Source: Chitinophagaceae bacterium (GTDB taxonomy: Bacteria > Bacteroidota > Bacteroidia > Chitinophagales > UBA10324). From it: a DNA stretch of 64,000 nt. Shown here one piece after another: positions 48,801-55,951 of this stretch; within the stretch, counting starts at the first letter, position 1; every line of letters begins with the position of its first letter. Made by a program: the position numbers and the translations under genes. The DNA is taken from the NCBI GenBank assembly GCA_016717285.1, contig JADKFU010000005.1:1348501-1412500 (forward strand), given 5' to 3'. The notes beneath the pieces are model-generated. The model worked only from the letters and a program-made list of their open reading frames with translations, made no database searches and was not told where the DNA came from.

Positions 48801-48865
48801 GAAAAGCGATGGTGAATGGAAAAGGCAATGGTGAATGGAAAGGCGATGGTGAATGGAGAGGCTAG
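39893..48865 (+). CDS. Giant T9SS-type multidomain protein, N-terminal 2,990 residues (frameshifted)
   Basis: Secreted surface protein. After a long N-region and a signal peptide ending near SAQ57: a beta-helix-like module (about 60-400, starting DFRTIQSGNW), an HYR-like part, five MopE-type Asp-rich calcium motifs (near 616, 897, 1097, 1140-1205 and 1438-1502), a LamG domain (667-815), a second copy of the first module (1504-1985), a SprB-like repeat (2020-2055), a subtilase-like domain (2199-2610: Asp2222, Glu2267, Asn2348, Ser2570), an IPT/TIG-like domain, an MBG domain, and GKAMVN repeats. The stop at 48863 comes from one extra base in the repeat; the frame continues in the ORF at 48816, which carries the sorting domain. 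Likely adhesin or protease at the surface; substrate unknown. Confidence 0.88.
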   Translation: MNFFYQSKCVQFFNTTAHIFEHSPAVLFSDFRKKLLVPILFFFGLFILFSPEKASAQSEGDFRTIQSGNWEDLSTWEEFSDGIWGDPAHTPDNNDGTITIVDGTDVTSSSNLTIDQTIIMNGATLQVIALTLTVDDGVGSDLTIDGDISFSNGELDVNDGAVVDGSANVFYSGLALTNDGSINTFLFVMGASATQTIYGTGSIATFLPSTSAPGGIIVAGQQTITDQISFNNGKLHTAGAAKIIMAEGALIINADADHYVDGNLEQVYSSSGLRTFPIGDFGSYNPIDFSPDFLYTGGMVARTDAGDHIDISNSGINESKSVNRTWTLTSNGLGFTGYTVTFYWNSGELDGGADPDHFVVAKYDAPDWELVPVIARTATSITIEWDEPTASNFQVGELLCDPPVIICAPDITVCQDAAAGACGVLFFPEEIESPVVLDFTDRVTTYTNVSINGGGNSAIVLPGSTVSLNYNFSVSFDVINGYCPGCIVQTSIGIGSTFKTLQCEPNIGNGTTGSYTSGDFTAPTVPGIYYLTKEQSLDYFCQEFKFNNDPAKSIGVLIVGPPYPTATGGCGAVTFSNDAPACFPIGTTDVEWTATDEFGTTSTCTQQVTVTPATIYYRERDGDGYGDPGYPVYACSQPTGFVLDHGDCNDYNAFLYPGNGCAVPTAAALNFDGIDDIVSTPAIALDNTNFTIQFWAKRNAIGTFDIAVSQGVETTSNGLHIGFRDDNYFTFDMFNDNVAAGPYTDLDFHYWTCTFDTATRTAVIYRDGVEVQSHVLDARYQGTGNLIIGDAAWGGYPFGGVLDELRIWNRVLCSEEIMDGMNCEATSPRDGLVSVYNFNQGTPDADNSGVAILNDASGHFHTAALQNFTLNGATSNWVAQGGVVSGTTCTPSSAMLYYADEDGDTYGDEGNATIAFGPCSPPPGYVLNASDCDDNNPEVYANCNVCNLVMTDASWKSLPESPGPDPGWEQPGFDDSGWNNAAVSGPEPNLTRFNPPPSRIWDALHTPAISKTYLRKTFTLSGAEQIFLDYSVDDDAIMYINGTLVVSDDNDCGAATYTNFDITSYLNLNGSNTIALEVSDCQGDWYFSAQLFNGYHPDNDLDGFGSNEAVDICPPMPAGYVTNNSDCDDFNSNLGLPGIWYYDTDDDGYGDLNNSTLSCFGGGGGEGGGLVTDTTDCDDTDFYVHPGASENCNGVDDNCNGTIDDIGESFVGIQNNSNGATIYYFDPLTFEDLSSLTLTLPGFTVKGGLAIDKNPVNGIIYAILNVFISGNTYRKLVTVDMESGVCALVGNLDDYLFSSFTFTPSGKLYGVTGESGVNPTTLFEINTDDGTTTLLTQLGNGADGEVIAFNKDDGFIYHWSDGVFEKINTVTLEITDIPESGYNYFEIMGAVYRGNGIFLIADYQRNFIEETTTGSATQLINHGINKLRGFVQVPIPGTQWFADADGDSYGNANEDSLSCTQPVGYVADNADCDDSDPSINPGLPEVFGNLIDENCNGTLDEATGDFRTVQSGDWNDVSNWMTYDGVAWVTPIEPPNSDANAIIIKNGHTITVTNTIFVDQLVIEAGASLDVSGVDMFVEDGSLVDMQCYGSLHLENAGLNVDGEARFEDGALLFCNTNSALNGPGTFNINSGCDFTIQGVGNSVNFGNGVIINNRTICNWNGGDISFNGNTCYFNNMDRFNINDVASILVASGTHQFVNIYSSEGGGGRVVLNVEGQVTIECGFRNDGTVNVISGVLSVTDNVNENTGTLTIEPASVFNAPNGYKQAGNLLNNGSITGFMSMQSDGGEQQISGIGTIENLTIDNTAGILLDGDLTITTSLDLITGIVNTGSQKLIIGQGASITNGSTNSYINGNLQRYIDAPGLIEYPVGRVNYAPVKLDPSFTSGGYVTVSTDAGDHINVSSSGINASKSVNRIWTITNQGLTFTECDVYFYWEGDDVDQDADYNNFIVAKYDAPDWILPVITDIQPFSIGVLDVTSFSEFQIGEPLICNMSVSTSAGDTLILCTESGQTSGNVNLIITNGTPPYSYSGDDTLNLVAGNYHYVVTDNNGCTASADLNVQLTHCIIPYYLPPVNDTISSLIGPELTQLYSFPDSIYDTTSTNNIFTINYANFEVLIEVISTIDQYDALLALLQTPAYGMNSFIDNGDSTLIITGFFPIENLYKLNFLIDEINYVRPYYKPIASSFTTTGLATSQGDKAMAGDKAKEAWKVSGEGVKIGVMSDSYNTKFGSPANTDVINGDLPGTGNPNYTKPVKLLAEYPYGAGTDEGRAMLQIVHDVAPNAELYFRSGFISAGNFAEGIKELRDSGCKVIVDDITYITEPFFSDGLVAQAVTDVAKSGTLYFTSAGNFGIKSYEGYFSAITAPAGYVGVAHDFGGGDYFQQLTMPAGTYTIALQWDDDFYSIGDTTGALNDLDIYLVDQFGNRLFGFNRDNIGGDPLEVLPFVVKATVDANIIVTRKAGSGNVRFKYIIFRGEGIIDEWNQGTGTIISQANIDSSITVGAVLYKNTPAYGIDPPTIASFSSHGGTLVNNQNRMKPDITAPNGVNTTVDFGVEFNIDNPPDLLPNFFGTSAAAPHAAAVAALLIEAKKKYYFDESFSLQQMKSLLQSTAIDMDVTGYDESTGYGFIQADRALQSFSNSFPLIQNYYLQDSTKVPGDDPVSIVINGEYFSDSASVIFQYDTIQAVVSNGTQLIAEIPAFLGNPPLEIYNPPMAPSGLDGGASDPVYLKSLPPQNVKVTVNDAIKKFGERIPDYSINVIINEVPLAETGLSLDDLGLTDITYSSSANSMSNIGLYYRRATSAVTDLSNPQSLALSEFYNYKFTDGVLSIERLPLTVTPRDTTITYGSAINGQQMKFNYDYDASGIEPAEQSSFFNTLVAEHQLNMSKSVVLIDASQASNGETITPEDFLNISFMASGKAMVNGKAMVNGKAMVNGIVYDTTYYVPVSLESVYDYQVDSAITTLHNGKAMVNGKAMVNGKGNGEWKGDGEWRG
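48635..48688 (+). repeat. 18-bp tandem repeat, block 1 (3 copies)
   Basis: Three units of GGTAAAGCCATGGTGAAT, encoding GKAMVN three times in frame. Units differ at one or two silent third positions. Confidence 0.95.
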
Positions 48866-48872
48866 TGTTAAC
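48782..48872 (+). repeat. 18-bp tandem repeat, block 2 (5 units, one of 19 bp)
   Basis: Units start at 48782, 48800, 48818, 48837 and 48855. Units 1-2 read GKAMVN in the first frame. Unit 3 (48818-48836) has 19 bases, with the extra base in GGAAAAGG. Units 4-5 encode GKAMVN and GEASVN, but in the next frame. This indel makes the frameshift in the giant gene. Confidence 0.95.
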
Positions 48873-50303
48873 AGCAGTTCATTCAATGATGAAACGAATG
48901 AAAATACCATAGTCATCGTTGACTCTTTGGATGTATATGGAGCAGATAGCGATTCTATAAATGCTTTCAGTTCTGTTAACATGATCACTGGATTTACGGT
49001 CGGTACCTGGCTCATTGCTCCCGGCGTATTGGTATCAGAAAACTTAGATATTAACTATGGCTTGGGAAACCTGACTATCGTACCTGAAATACTCACAGTG
49101 AAAGCAAATGATGCATTGGCGGGATGTGGGGGCGTTCAACCTGTTTATACTACCACCAATTCGATTTATCAAATTCAGGATGCAGACTCTAATGTTATAG
49201 AGAGTGGTCCTGTCTTTACAATACTAGATCAATCTGGCGCAGATGCGGGTAACGGAAATCTTAATCCGGGAATTTATCAGATTGTGCCTTCAGGTATTAT
49301 TCAAAAACAGGAACCTGCAAACTATGTTGTCTATTATGAAAATGGAACATTAACTGTTGGTAATGTTGTTTCCAGCTCCTACAATGCAGCGGCATGCGAC
49401 AGCTACACATTACCTTGGGGTCAATCAGTAAGTGTAAGTGGAGCTTATAGTCATACTTATACAAATTCAATCGGTTGTGACAGTGTGGTCACCGCAAATG
49501 TTACAATTAGCAACAGTCCCGGCGCAAATGTTACCCCTGCCGGTACTATTATGGAGTGTCAGGGTATTCCGGTTGTACTGTCCGCTAATACGGGTGCCGG
49601 ACTTACTTATCAATGGTATAAAGGACCCACTCAAATCTCAGGTGCCACTAATAGTATTTATGTGGTGCCCAATGCTAAAAACTATAGTGTTGTTGTTAAT
49701 GGCAGTAATGGATGCACCAGTACTTCTAATATTGTTAGTGTTACACGTCTTTCCACTCCGAATGCGAATATCATTGTCGTGAATCCTGATAACAATCCGG
49801 ATCTATGTATTAACGGTAAGGTGAAACTGCGCGGAAATGGATCATCGTCGGTGTCGCTTGGCTATCAATGGAGATTAAATGGTACAGACATTCTTGGGGC
49901 AACCAATAGGGACTATGTTGCATTGGTGGAAGGTAACTACCGCGTTACGGTTACTAATCTTAGTACTGGTTGCTTCAGGCTTTCATCTGCTGTTTCAGTA
50001 ATTAATAGTTGCAGAGAAGCTGCTTTAACTGAGATACAACCGCCATTGCTTACTATGTATCCCAATCCTACAGATGGAAACTTCATGCTTCACCTCAACC
50101 TTTATGATCAGTCTGCAGGAGACGCAGTGGTGCAGGTCTACAATGTATTGGGCCAGGTGGTACTTGACGAAAATGTTCCGGTAATGGATGGTGAGCTATT
50201 AAAAGAAATTCACTTACAGGAAGGAGTTGCAAGAGCTGTATACTTTGTAAGTGTCATTTTCAATGGAGAAGTTTACAAAGGGCAAATAATATATCAGCAT
50301 TAA
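48816..50303 (+). CDS. C-terminal part of the giant protein, with T9SS sorting domain
   Basis: A 495-codon frame that continues the giant protein. Its first residues repeat the AMVNGKAMVNG words, so it joins the previous ORF inside the repeat rather than starting a new gene; it has no signal peptide. It holds the rest of an MBG-like region (IVPEILTVKANDALAGC), a Cys-containing module (NAAACDSYTLPWGQSVSVSGAY), two Ig-like modules (LTYQWYKGPTQISGA and LGYQWRLNGTDILGA) and the type A T9SS sorting domain (LTMYPNPTDGNFMLHLNLYD to IIYQH). If the frames are joined, the whole protein is about 3,469 residues. If the break is real, the large part lacks its sorting signal and could not be exported by the T9SS. 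Confidence 0.88.
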   Translation: MEKAMVNGKAMVNGEASVNSSSFNDETNENTIVIVDSLDVYGADSDSINAFSSVNMITGFTVGTWLIAPGVLVSENLDINYGLGNLTIVPEILTVKANDALAGCGGVQPVYTTTNSIYQIQDADSNVIESGPVFTILDQSGADAGNGNLNPGIYQIVPSGIIQKQEPANYVVYYENGTLTVGNVVSSSYNAAACDSYTLPWGQSVSVSGAYSHTYTNSIGCDSVVTANVTISNSPGANVTPAGTIMECQGIPVVLSANTGAGLTYQWYKGPTQISGATNSIYVVPNAKNYSVVVNGSNGCTSTSNIVSVTRLSTPNANIIVVNPDNNPDLCINGKVKLRGNGSSSVSLGYQWRLNGTDILGATNRDYVALVEGNYRVTVTNLSTGCFRLSSAVSVINSCREAALTEIQPPLLTMYPNPTDGNFMLHLNLYDQSAGDAVVQVYNVLGQVVLDENVPVMDGELLKEIHLQEGVARAVYFVSVIFNGEVYKGQIIYQH

Positions 50304-50321
50304 CTGTGGTCTGGAATTGAT

Positions 50322-50359
50322 TTAAAAAAAAACTCCTCCTTCTCAGGGGGATTTTTTTT
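50322..50359 (+). terminator. Terminator-like hairpin after the giant gene
   Basis: AAAAAAAACTCCTCC, a short loop, then GGGGGATTTTTTTT form an A-C/G-T stem with one or two mismatches and a T run, 19 bases after the stop. It would work in both directions. Confidence 0.6.
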
Positions 50360-50593
50360 AAGCTGATGTGAAATAGCTGATGAATCGGAAATAATGCAGT
50401 AGCAATCCTGTAATAAAAATGCACATTGAAGTAAATGATATCAGGCAATTTAAAAAAATGAAAGTTGGTTAAAACAACTTGCATGATTGTTGAAAATTAA
50501 AATTACTTTTCAGAGATTTCTTTATCTACCCGAAGCAACATGTTGAATTAAAATGGATTGATTTAATTTAGTAAAAAACAAGTGGGTTATAAA

Positions 50594-51097
50594 ATGTTAA
50601 AAATTGCCGGCACGTTGAATCTGTTTTTCCTTTTGTTTTTTGTTGCTGCTTATTCAGCTGCATATGGTGCGGAAAGAGACAGTCTGATTAAGTTAATCAA
50701 TGCGGCAAAAGATGATTCAAATAAAGTAAAATTACTCAACACACTTAGCAAGAGCTTGTTTGATGCCAATCCTGACAGCTCTGTCACTATAGCTTTAGCC
50801 TCCAAAAAGCTGGCAGAAGAAATCAATTACAAAACTGGCTTGGGACTGGCTTTAAAAAATATGGGGATCGGGTATTATTTGCAGGGAAAGTATGTGGAAG
50901 CAATTAATACTTGGCAACTGGCTTTGGAAGTGTATGATGCAGCAGATGATAAAAAAGGCGTCGCTAATATGCTCAGTAACCAAGGGGCTGTTTACTTCAA
51001 TCAGGGAGACGACGCAAAAGCACTCGAGCTGCATTTAGAATCATTGAAAATGTCAGAGGGTATTGGAGATACATTGAGAATTCTGACATCACTCTAG
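50594..51097 (+). CDS. TPR adenylate cyclase, N-terminal part (frameshifted)
   Basis: The first 167 codons of a sensor cyclase. A signal peptide (MLKIAGTLNLFFLLFFVAAY) is followed by TPR repeats such as LALKNMGIGYYLQGKYVEAI and MLSNQGAVYFNQGDDAKALE. A GTG 12 bases upstream is also possible; the ATG at 50594 gives a normal signal peptide. The frame ends at TAG (51095-51097) after RILTSL. Removing one base at 51093-51095 gives RILTSLSNIGVIYLN, an unbroken TPR, so this is a frameshift within one gene rather than a gene end. Confidence 0.85.
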   Translation: MLKIAGTLNLFFLLFFVAAYSAAYGAERDSLIKLINAAKDDSNKVKLLNTLSKSLFDANPDSSVTIALASKKLAEEINYKTGLGLALKNMGIGYYLQGKYVEAINTWQLALEVYDAADDKKGVANMLSNQGAVYFNQGDDAKALELHLESLKMSEGIGDTLRILTSL

Positions 51098-52514
51098 CAA
51101 TATTGGCGTGATTTACCTAAATAAGCCTGCTACGTACAATAAGGCACTTGAATATTTTCTGCGATCTTATGATTTAAGCCTTGCCATCAAAGATGAATAT
51201 TCAATTGGGTCAACAACAGCTAATCTTGGTGAACTATATTATAAGATGAACGAAGATTCGATTGCCCTTCTATATTTGAACCAGTCAGTAAAAGCTTATG
51301 CAGGCACTGAAGATCTGCCCTATTCTTTAAACTATATTGGAAGAGTTTATACAAGACAAAAAGAGTATGCTAAAGCATTAAAAAATCACGAAGAGGCTTT
51401 TGAGATATCAAAAAAGCTTGACACCCGTCTGGATATGACTCAGTCACTGGTTGGACTTGCGCAGGCTTATTATGCCAAAGGCGATAACAATTCGGCCATC
51501 AATGCATATAAACAATCACTGGATGTTGGTATACCTTTAAATGCAGTTACAGAGATAAAGGATGCCTATGAAGGTTTGTCTCTTGCTTATGCAAAAAATT
51601 CTGATTACTCGAATGCATTTCATTACCAGAATCTTCTGCTGGCAATAAAGGATACCATCTATAATATTAATACCGATAAAAAATTGGGAACACTGCAGTT
51701 TACGTTTGATCTTGAAAAGAAGGAATCACAAATAAACCTGCTCACTAAGGATAAAGAAATTCAGGATCAGGAAATTAAAAGACAGGTTTTGGTTCGCAAC
51801 GGTTTCATTGGTGGTTTTGCGGTAGTGCTTTTATTTGCTGGTGTTTTTTTTATGCAACGGAACAGAATTTCCAATGAAAGAAAACGAAGCGAACGTTTAT
51901 TGTTAAATATTCTGCCTGAAGAAACTGCCGAGGAACTAAAGGCAACAGGCACTGCCAAGACCAAGAGTTTTGATTCAGTCAGCGTGTTATTCACTGACTT
52001 CAAAAATTTTACATTGGCAAGTGAAAAACTTACCCCTGAAGAACTGGTAGCAGAAATTAATTATTGCTACAGCGAGTTTGATCGTATTGTAAGTAATCAT
52101 GGAATTGAAAAAATAAAGACAATAGGTGATTCTTATATGTGTGCCGGTGGATTACCTGTACCTAATAAGAGCCATCCGTTTGATGTGGTATCAGCAGGCT
52201 TGGAGATGGTGCAGTTTATCGAAAAGAATAAACAGGAGCGGATGGAAAAAGGGGAGCCTTATTTTGAATTGCGATTGGGAATTCACACCGGACCGGTAGT
52301 GGCTGGAATCGTGGGAATTAAAAAATTTGCTTACGATATCTGGGGCGATACAGTGAATACTGCTTCAAGAATGGAAAGCAGCGGCGGAATCGGGAAAGTG
52401 AATATCAGCGGCACCACCTATGAATTAGTAAAGGATAAATTCACCTGCATCCATCGTGGTAAAATCGAAGCGAAAAATAAAGGGGTGATTGATATGTATT
52501 TTGTCGAGGGCTGA
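51096..52514 (+). CDS. TPR adenylate cyclase, C-terminal part with class III cyclase domain
   Basis: Continues the preceding ORF from AGC at 51096; the first possible start in frame is the GTG at 51108, probably not used. It holds more TPRs, one membrane segment (GFIGGFAVVLLFAGVFFM), and a class III cyclase domain. Metal-binding Asp residues lie in VLFTDFKNF and KTIGDSYM. The purine-selecting Lys (EKIKTIGD) and Asp (YDIWGDTVN) are those of adenylate rather than guanylate cyclases, and the transition-state Asn and Arg are in TVNTASRME. It should make cAMP in the cytoplasm in response to a periplasmic TPR sensor. The joined protein is about 639 residues. Confidence 0.88.
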   Translation, partial: SNIGVIYLNKPATYNKALEYFLRSYDLSLAIKDEYSIGSTTANLGELYYKMNEDSIALLYLNQSVKAYAGTEDLPYSLNYIGRVYTRQKEYAKALKNHEEAFEISKKLDTRLDMTQSLVGLAQAYYAKGDNNSAINAYKQSLDVGIPLNAVTEIKDAYEGLSLAYAKNSDYSNAFHYQNLLLAIKDTIYNINTDKKLGTLQFTFDLEKKESQINLLTKDKEIQDQEIKRQVLVRNGFIGGFAVVLLFAGVFFMQRNRISNERKRSERLLLNILPEETAEELKATGTAKTKSFDSVSVLFTDFKNFTLASEKLTPEELVAEINYCYSEFDRIVSNHGIEKIKTIGDSYMCAGGLPVPNKSHPFDVVSAGLEMVQFIEKNKQERMEKGEPYFELRLGIHTGPVVAGIVGIKKFAYDIWGDTVNTASRMESSGGIGKVNISGTTYELVKDKFTCIHRGKIEAKNKGVIDMYFVEG

Positions 52515-52758
52515 TATTTGTTGCTCACTTTCTGTAATAAGTACATATAAACGAAAGGTTAGGATGCAGTTTGCTGTTGGGTAAGTGTTACTCCACAAAA
52601 TTCATCAAATTCAATAAAATTCAGAATCAGGAATTTGCAAAGGGTAATATTTTCTTAGAAAGAAAAAGGTGCGGAAAAAAAATGAAAAGCATTTTTTAAG
52701 GAAAAATTTTACAGCATTCTCTTTTTTATAGAAATGAGTTATCGTTGTATTTTCAGCA

Positions 52759-52786
52759 CATTGGCACATCAATTCATTGGCACATC
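52759..52786. repeat. Short direct repeat CATTGGCACATC x2
   Basis: Two identical 12-base copies separated by AATT, immediately before the convergent stop of the amidohydrolase gene. One of several word-like tracts between genes in this window. Confidence 0.7.
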
Positions 52787-52792
52787 CAACTG

Positions 52793-54418
52793 TCAATCCA
52801 CCTTCTCACCTCCAACATAAGTTTCCAACACCTTAACCGAAAAAAGATCTTCTTCCGGTATCTTCAAAATATCTTTTTCCAATACAACGAAGTCTGCAAA
52901 TTTTCCCGGCTCCAGACTTCCTTTTTCGTCTTCTTCAAAGTTAGCAGCAGCAGCCCAGATGGTCATGGCTTTCAGGGCTTCATCGCGTGACAGTACATTC
53001 TTCATTTCAAATCCTTCCGCAGGAAATCCCTTTTGATCTTTGCGTGTCACCGCTGCATAAAAACCATACAACGGGTTGATATCTTCTACCGGAAAATCAC
53101 TGCCGTCAGCAATCCATCCGTTTTGTATGAGCAGATCTTTGTAAGCATAAGCACCACGGATACGGAATACTCCCAGGCGATCCATCGCCCAATACATATC
53201 GCTGGTTGCATGGGTAGGTTGCACGGAAGGAATAATGGTATATCGCTGAAACAATTCAAAATCATCCGGTGCTATAACCTGGCAATGTTCAATGCGCCAG
53301 CGTTTGTCATTTGGACCTCCCAACGTTTTCCCGTAAATGTGCAGCATCATGCGGTTTGCGGAATCACCAATTGCATGCGTACACATCTGGAATCCATGAT
53401 CATAACACAATTTCGCCTGTTCTTCAAAGTAGGTCGCAGAACTCAATTGCAATCCTGTGCTGTTGGGTTTGTCGGTATAAGGATTTAGTAGCAAAGCACC
53501 CCTTGATCCTAATGCGCCGTCTGCATAAAATTTAAATGCCCGCACATTTAAACGATCGGTTTTATACGGACCAGCTTTGAAATAATAGTTCTTGTTTTCA
53601 TTATTGTCTGTAAGCATTGCATACACCCGGATTTTCAACTGACCTTTTCGTTGCATGCTGTCGATGATGTCAACCACATTTTTTTCCAGACCCGCGTCAT
53701 CTACTGTTGTTAATCCGACTTTAAAGCAATTCGATTGTGCCTGTAACAGGGCTGCTTCAATAGCTTCCTGCGAATGAGGTGGAATCATTTTACTCACCGA
53801 GTCCATTGCATTATCGAGTAATATTCCGGTCAGCAATCCGCCAGCTAAAATTATTTCGCCACCACTGATTTTTGTTTTTTCAGTTATGTGCGCAAGATCG
53901 AGCGCGCTTTGATTTACAATGCAGGCATGTCCGTCTACGCGCTGTAAAAAAACAGGCTGATCAGGAAATAGCACATCCAATTGTTTTTTATCTGGAAATG
54001 ATTTGTCCTGCCAGTCGTTCTGATCCCAACCTCGACCAATGATCCAACCTTTTTTTCTGGCTGCAGCAAATTTTTGTACGGTGTCAATCACTGCTTGCCA
54101 CGATGTGGTACCGTTAAGTGAGGCTTCTGAAAGTGTTATTCCATAATAATAAAAATGACAGTGTGAATCAATAAAACCCGGATACACAGTTTTCTTTTGC
54201 AGGTCAATTTTTTCTTTGGCATCATATATTTTATCCAGATCATCTTTTTTTCCAATCGCTTTAATTTTTCCATTCAGTATAACCATGGCATCAGCGATCA
54301 TACTGTCTTTGCCAAGCGTATAAATAGTTGCATTAAAAATTAGTGTGTCACACATTTCTTTATGTTCACAGGAAAGGAAAACTAAAGCGATCAATAACGC
54401 GGCAAAAACTTTTTTCAT
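52793..54418 (-). CDS. Amidohydrolase family lipoprotein (YtcJ-like)
   Basis: A 541-residue metal-dependent hydrolase with a lipobox FLSC (Cys17), so exported and lipid-anchored. The fold starts with a small beta sandwich (DTLIFNATIYTLGKDSMIADAMVI), then the metal motif TVYPGFIDSHCHF, RGWDQNDWQDKSFPDKKQLD, HAIGDSANRMMLHIYG, IEHCQVI and WIADGSDFPVEDINPLYGF, the pattern of the YtcJ-like amidohydrolase 3 group, and ends with a strand region after LEPGKFADFVVLEKDI. The substrate is unknown in this group. It is monocistronic. Confidence 0.9.
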   Translation of the reverse strand: MKKVFAALLIALVFLSCEHKEMCDTLIFNATIYTLGKDSMIADAMVILNGKIKAIGKKDDLDKIYDAKEKIDLQKKTVYPGFIDSHCHFYYYGITLSEASLNGTTSWQAVIDTVQKFAAARKKGWIIGRGWDQNDWQDKSFPDKKQLDVLFPDQPVFLQRVDGHACIVNQSALDLAHITEKTKISGGEIILAGGLLTGILLDNAMDSVSKMIPPHSQEAIEAALLQAQSNCFKVGLTTVDDAGLEKNVVDIIDSMQRKGQLKIRVYAMLTDNNENKNYYFKAGPYKTDRLNVRAFKFYADGALGSRGALLLNPYTDKPNSTGLQLSSATYFEEQAKLCYDHGFQMCTHAIGDSANRMMLHIYGKTLGGPNDKRWRIEHCQVIAPDDFELFQRYTIIPSVQPTHATSDMYWAMDRLGVFRIRGAYAYKDLLIQNGWIADGSDFPVEDINPLYGFYAAVTRKDQKGFPAEGFEMKNVLSRDEALKAMTIWAAAANFEEDEKGSLEPGKFADFVVLEKDILKIPEEDLFSVKVLETYVGGEKVD

Positions 54419-54676
54419 GGTTAAAATTGAGAAGGGAAATTACAATTAATACCTGCATTGGAACAATCAGTTGATAGGAATATCCGGCGCAATTTCATTT
54501 TCAGAAAAGTACTTTGATAGAAAAATATTTCCACATTGCAATTCACTTGGAATGACTGAAATGTTTTTCTTCAATCGGCAGATGCTTATGGATTTATAAA
54601 ATTGTTACGCCAGTAAACCGGAAGTGCTATTAGATGAACAGCTTAGTAACGCTGTTTTAGTTTCGTCTGCTTTCGT

Positions 54677-55639
54677 TCATTTCACAGGATTAACCACTTT
54701 ATTCTTAATTGGAGGCAACTGCATCAGGTAAGCGAAAATGGACCTGGCTTCTCTGTCGGTTAATTGTGGCAACGGAACCATCGGATAACTTAATTGAGTA
54801 CCATCCGGTTTTTGACCGTAACGAATGCATTTTACAAACTGTTCTTCCGTCCATTTGCCAATGCCGGTTTCTAGGTCAGGTGTAAGATTAGCTGACTGCA
54901 TATTTTGTCCCTCTAGATTTACACCTACCATGTTTCCGCCACCCATAAATCCTTTGCTCTTTTCAGGCTCCGCTACATTCATGGTTTTGAAATCTGCTGA
55001 ATGACAGGGGTAACAGTCAAGCATGCCGGTAACAATATATTTTCCTAACGCAACTGCGTTAGTTGTGTCTGGTCCTGAAATCGGAGATGTTGGATATGGC
55101 AAAGGTTTGAACGCAATAACAGATAAAAATTTAGTGAGAAAAGAAGGGGTCGATTGTGTATCGGGCACCGCCGCAGGTGCAACCCAGGGATCATTAGACC
55201 TTAAGAATACAATGATGCTTTTTATATCGTAGTCACTCATGTTTGGTAATTTGGGCATGTAAGGTGGAGCATAACGTCCATTTCGCAGAATGCCTGTTCT
55301 CAGTAACCATAATATTTGTCCGTCTGTCCAGTTTCCAATACCATAATCTTTATCCTGCGTGATGTTTTGTGAATAGAGCGTGCCAAATTGAGCAGTAGCA
55401 GCATCAGTCAAATTCCTTCCTGTAAATCGGTCTGTAGCCGCGCTGTAATGACAATCCTGGCACAACATAGATGCCAGCCGTTTTCCATTTTCCTGCATCG
55501 CAGAATCAGGAGGAACGGTGATTCCCGGATCTTCTGCTTTATAATGCGGAATACCTCTGAAATCAATGTACAAGGCAAAAGCAATCAAAATGATCACAAC
55601 CATTCCGAGGATAATGCCGATGATTTTTAATGCTCTCAT
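54677..55639 (-). CDS. Dihaem cytochrome c, membrane-anchored
   Basis: A 320-residue cytochrome with an uncleaved N-terminal membrane segment (IIGIILGMVVIILIAFALYI) and two haem c sites: CQDCH (Cys60, Cys63, His64), and CYPCH near residue 210. Likely distal Met ligands are in PPYMPKLPNMSDYDI and in the late SYPMVPLPQLTDREA. The layout is two cytochrome c domains in tandem, facing the periplasm. Similar proteins act as electron carriers for oxidases or dehydrogenases; the partner is not in the window. Confidence 0.9.
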   Translation of the reverse strand: MRALKIIGIILGMVVIILIAFALYIDFRGIPHYKAEDPGITVPPDSAMQENGKRLASMLCQDCHYSAATDRFTGRNLTDAATAQFGTLYSQNITQDKDYGIGNWTDGQILWLLRTGILRNGRYAPPYMPKLPNMSDYDIKSIIVFLRSNDPWVAPAAVPDTQSTPSFLTKFLSVIAFKPLPYPTSPISGPDTTNAVALGKYIVTGMLDCYPCHSADFKTMNVAEPEKSKGFMGGGNMVGVNLEGQNMQSANLTPDLETGIGKWTEEQFVKCIRYGQKPDGTQLSYPMVPLPQLTDREARSIFAYLMQLPPIKNKVVNPVK

Positions 55640-55951
55640 GTTGCGTAGGTTTTAGTTGAAAGTGAACCGGATTAATTGCAAAATATAATTAAATACCAAT
55701 AAGTAAAAAGCTATTACATTTTTTTTATTCACGGTTGTATTTTCAACTATAAAGTGGATAAGCTAATTTCTCAGATAAATAATTGGATAGGTTATTCTGT
55801 CAGCAAATAGGTGGAACCTAATGGGAATCAGATAAGCAATAGTGACAAGGTTACTGAATTTGCTTTATTTAGGAAGTTGGTTTGATTTTATCAGGCACGC
55901 GGGAATTTGAATCATCTTACAGCAACTTTCAGGTTGCGAATATTTCAAGAA
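55640..55951. other. Intergenic region between cytochrome c and rhomboid genes
   Basis: A 312-base AT-rich divergent region. I see no gene, repeat or clear TTTG/TAnnTTTG pair; it must hold two promoters. Confidence 0.4.

Noticed and set aside
48816..48870. Independent start of a separate gene at 48816
   Set aside because: The first codons continue the GKAMVN repeat of the previous frame and no signal peptide follows, so it is the rest of the same gene.
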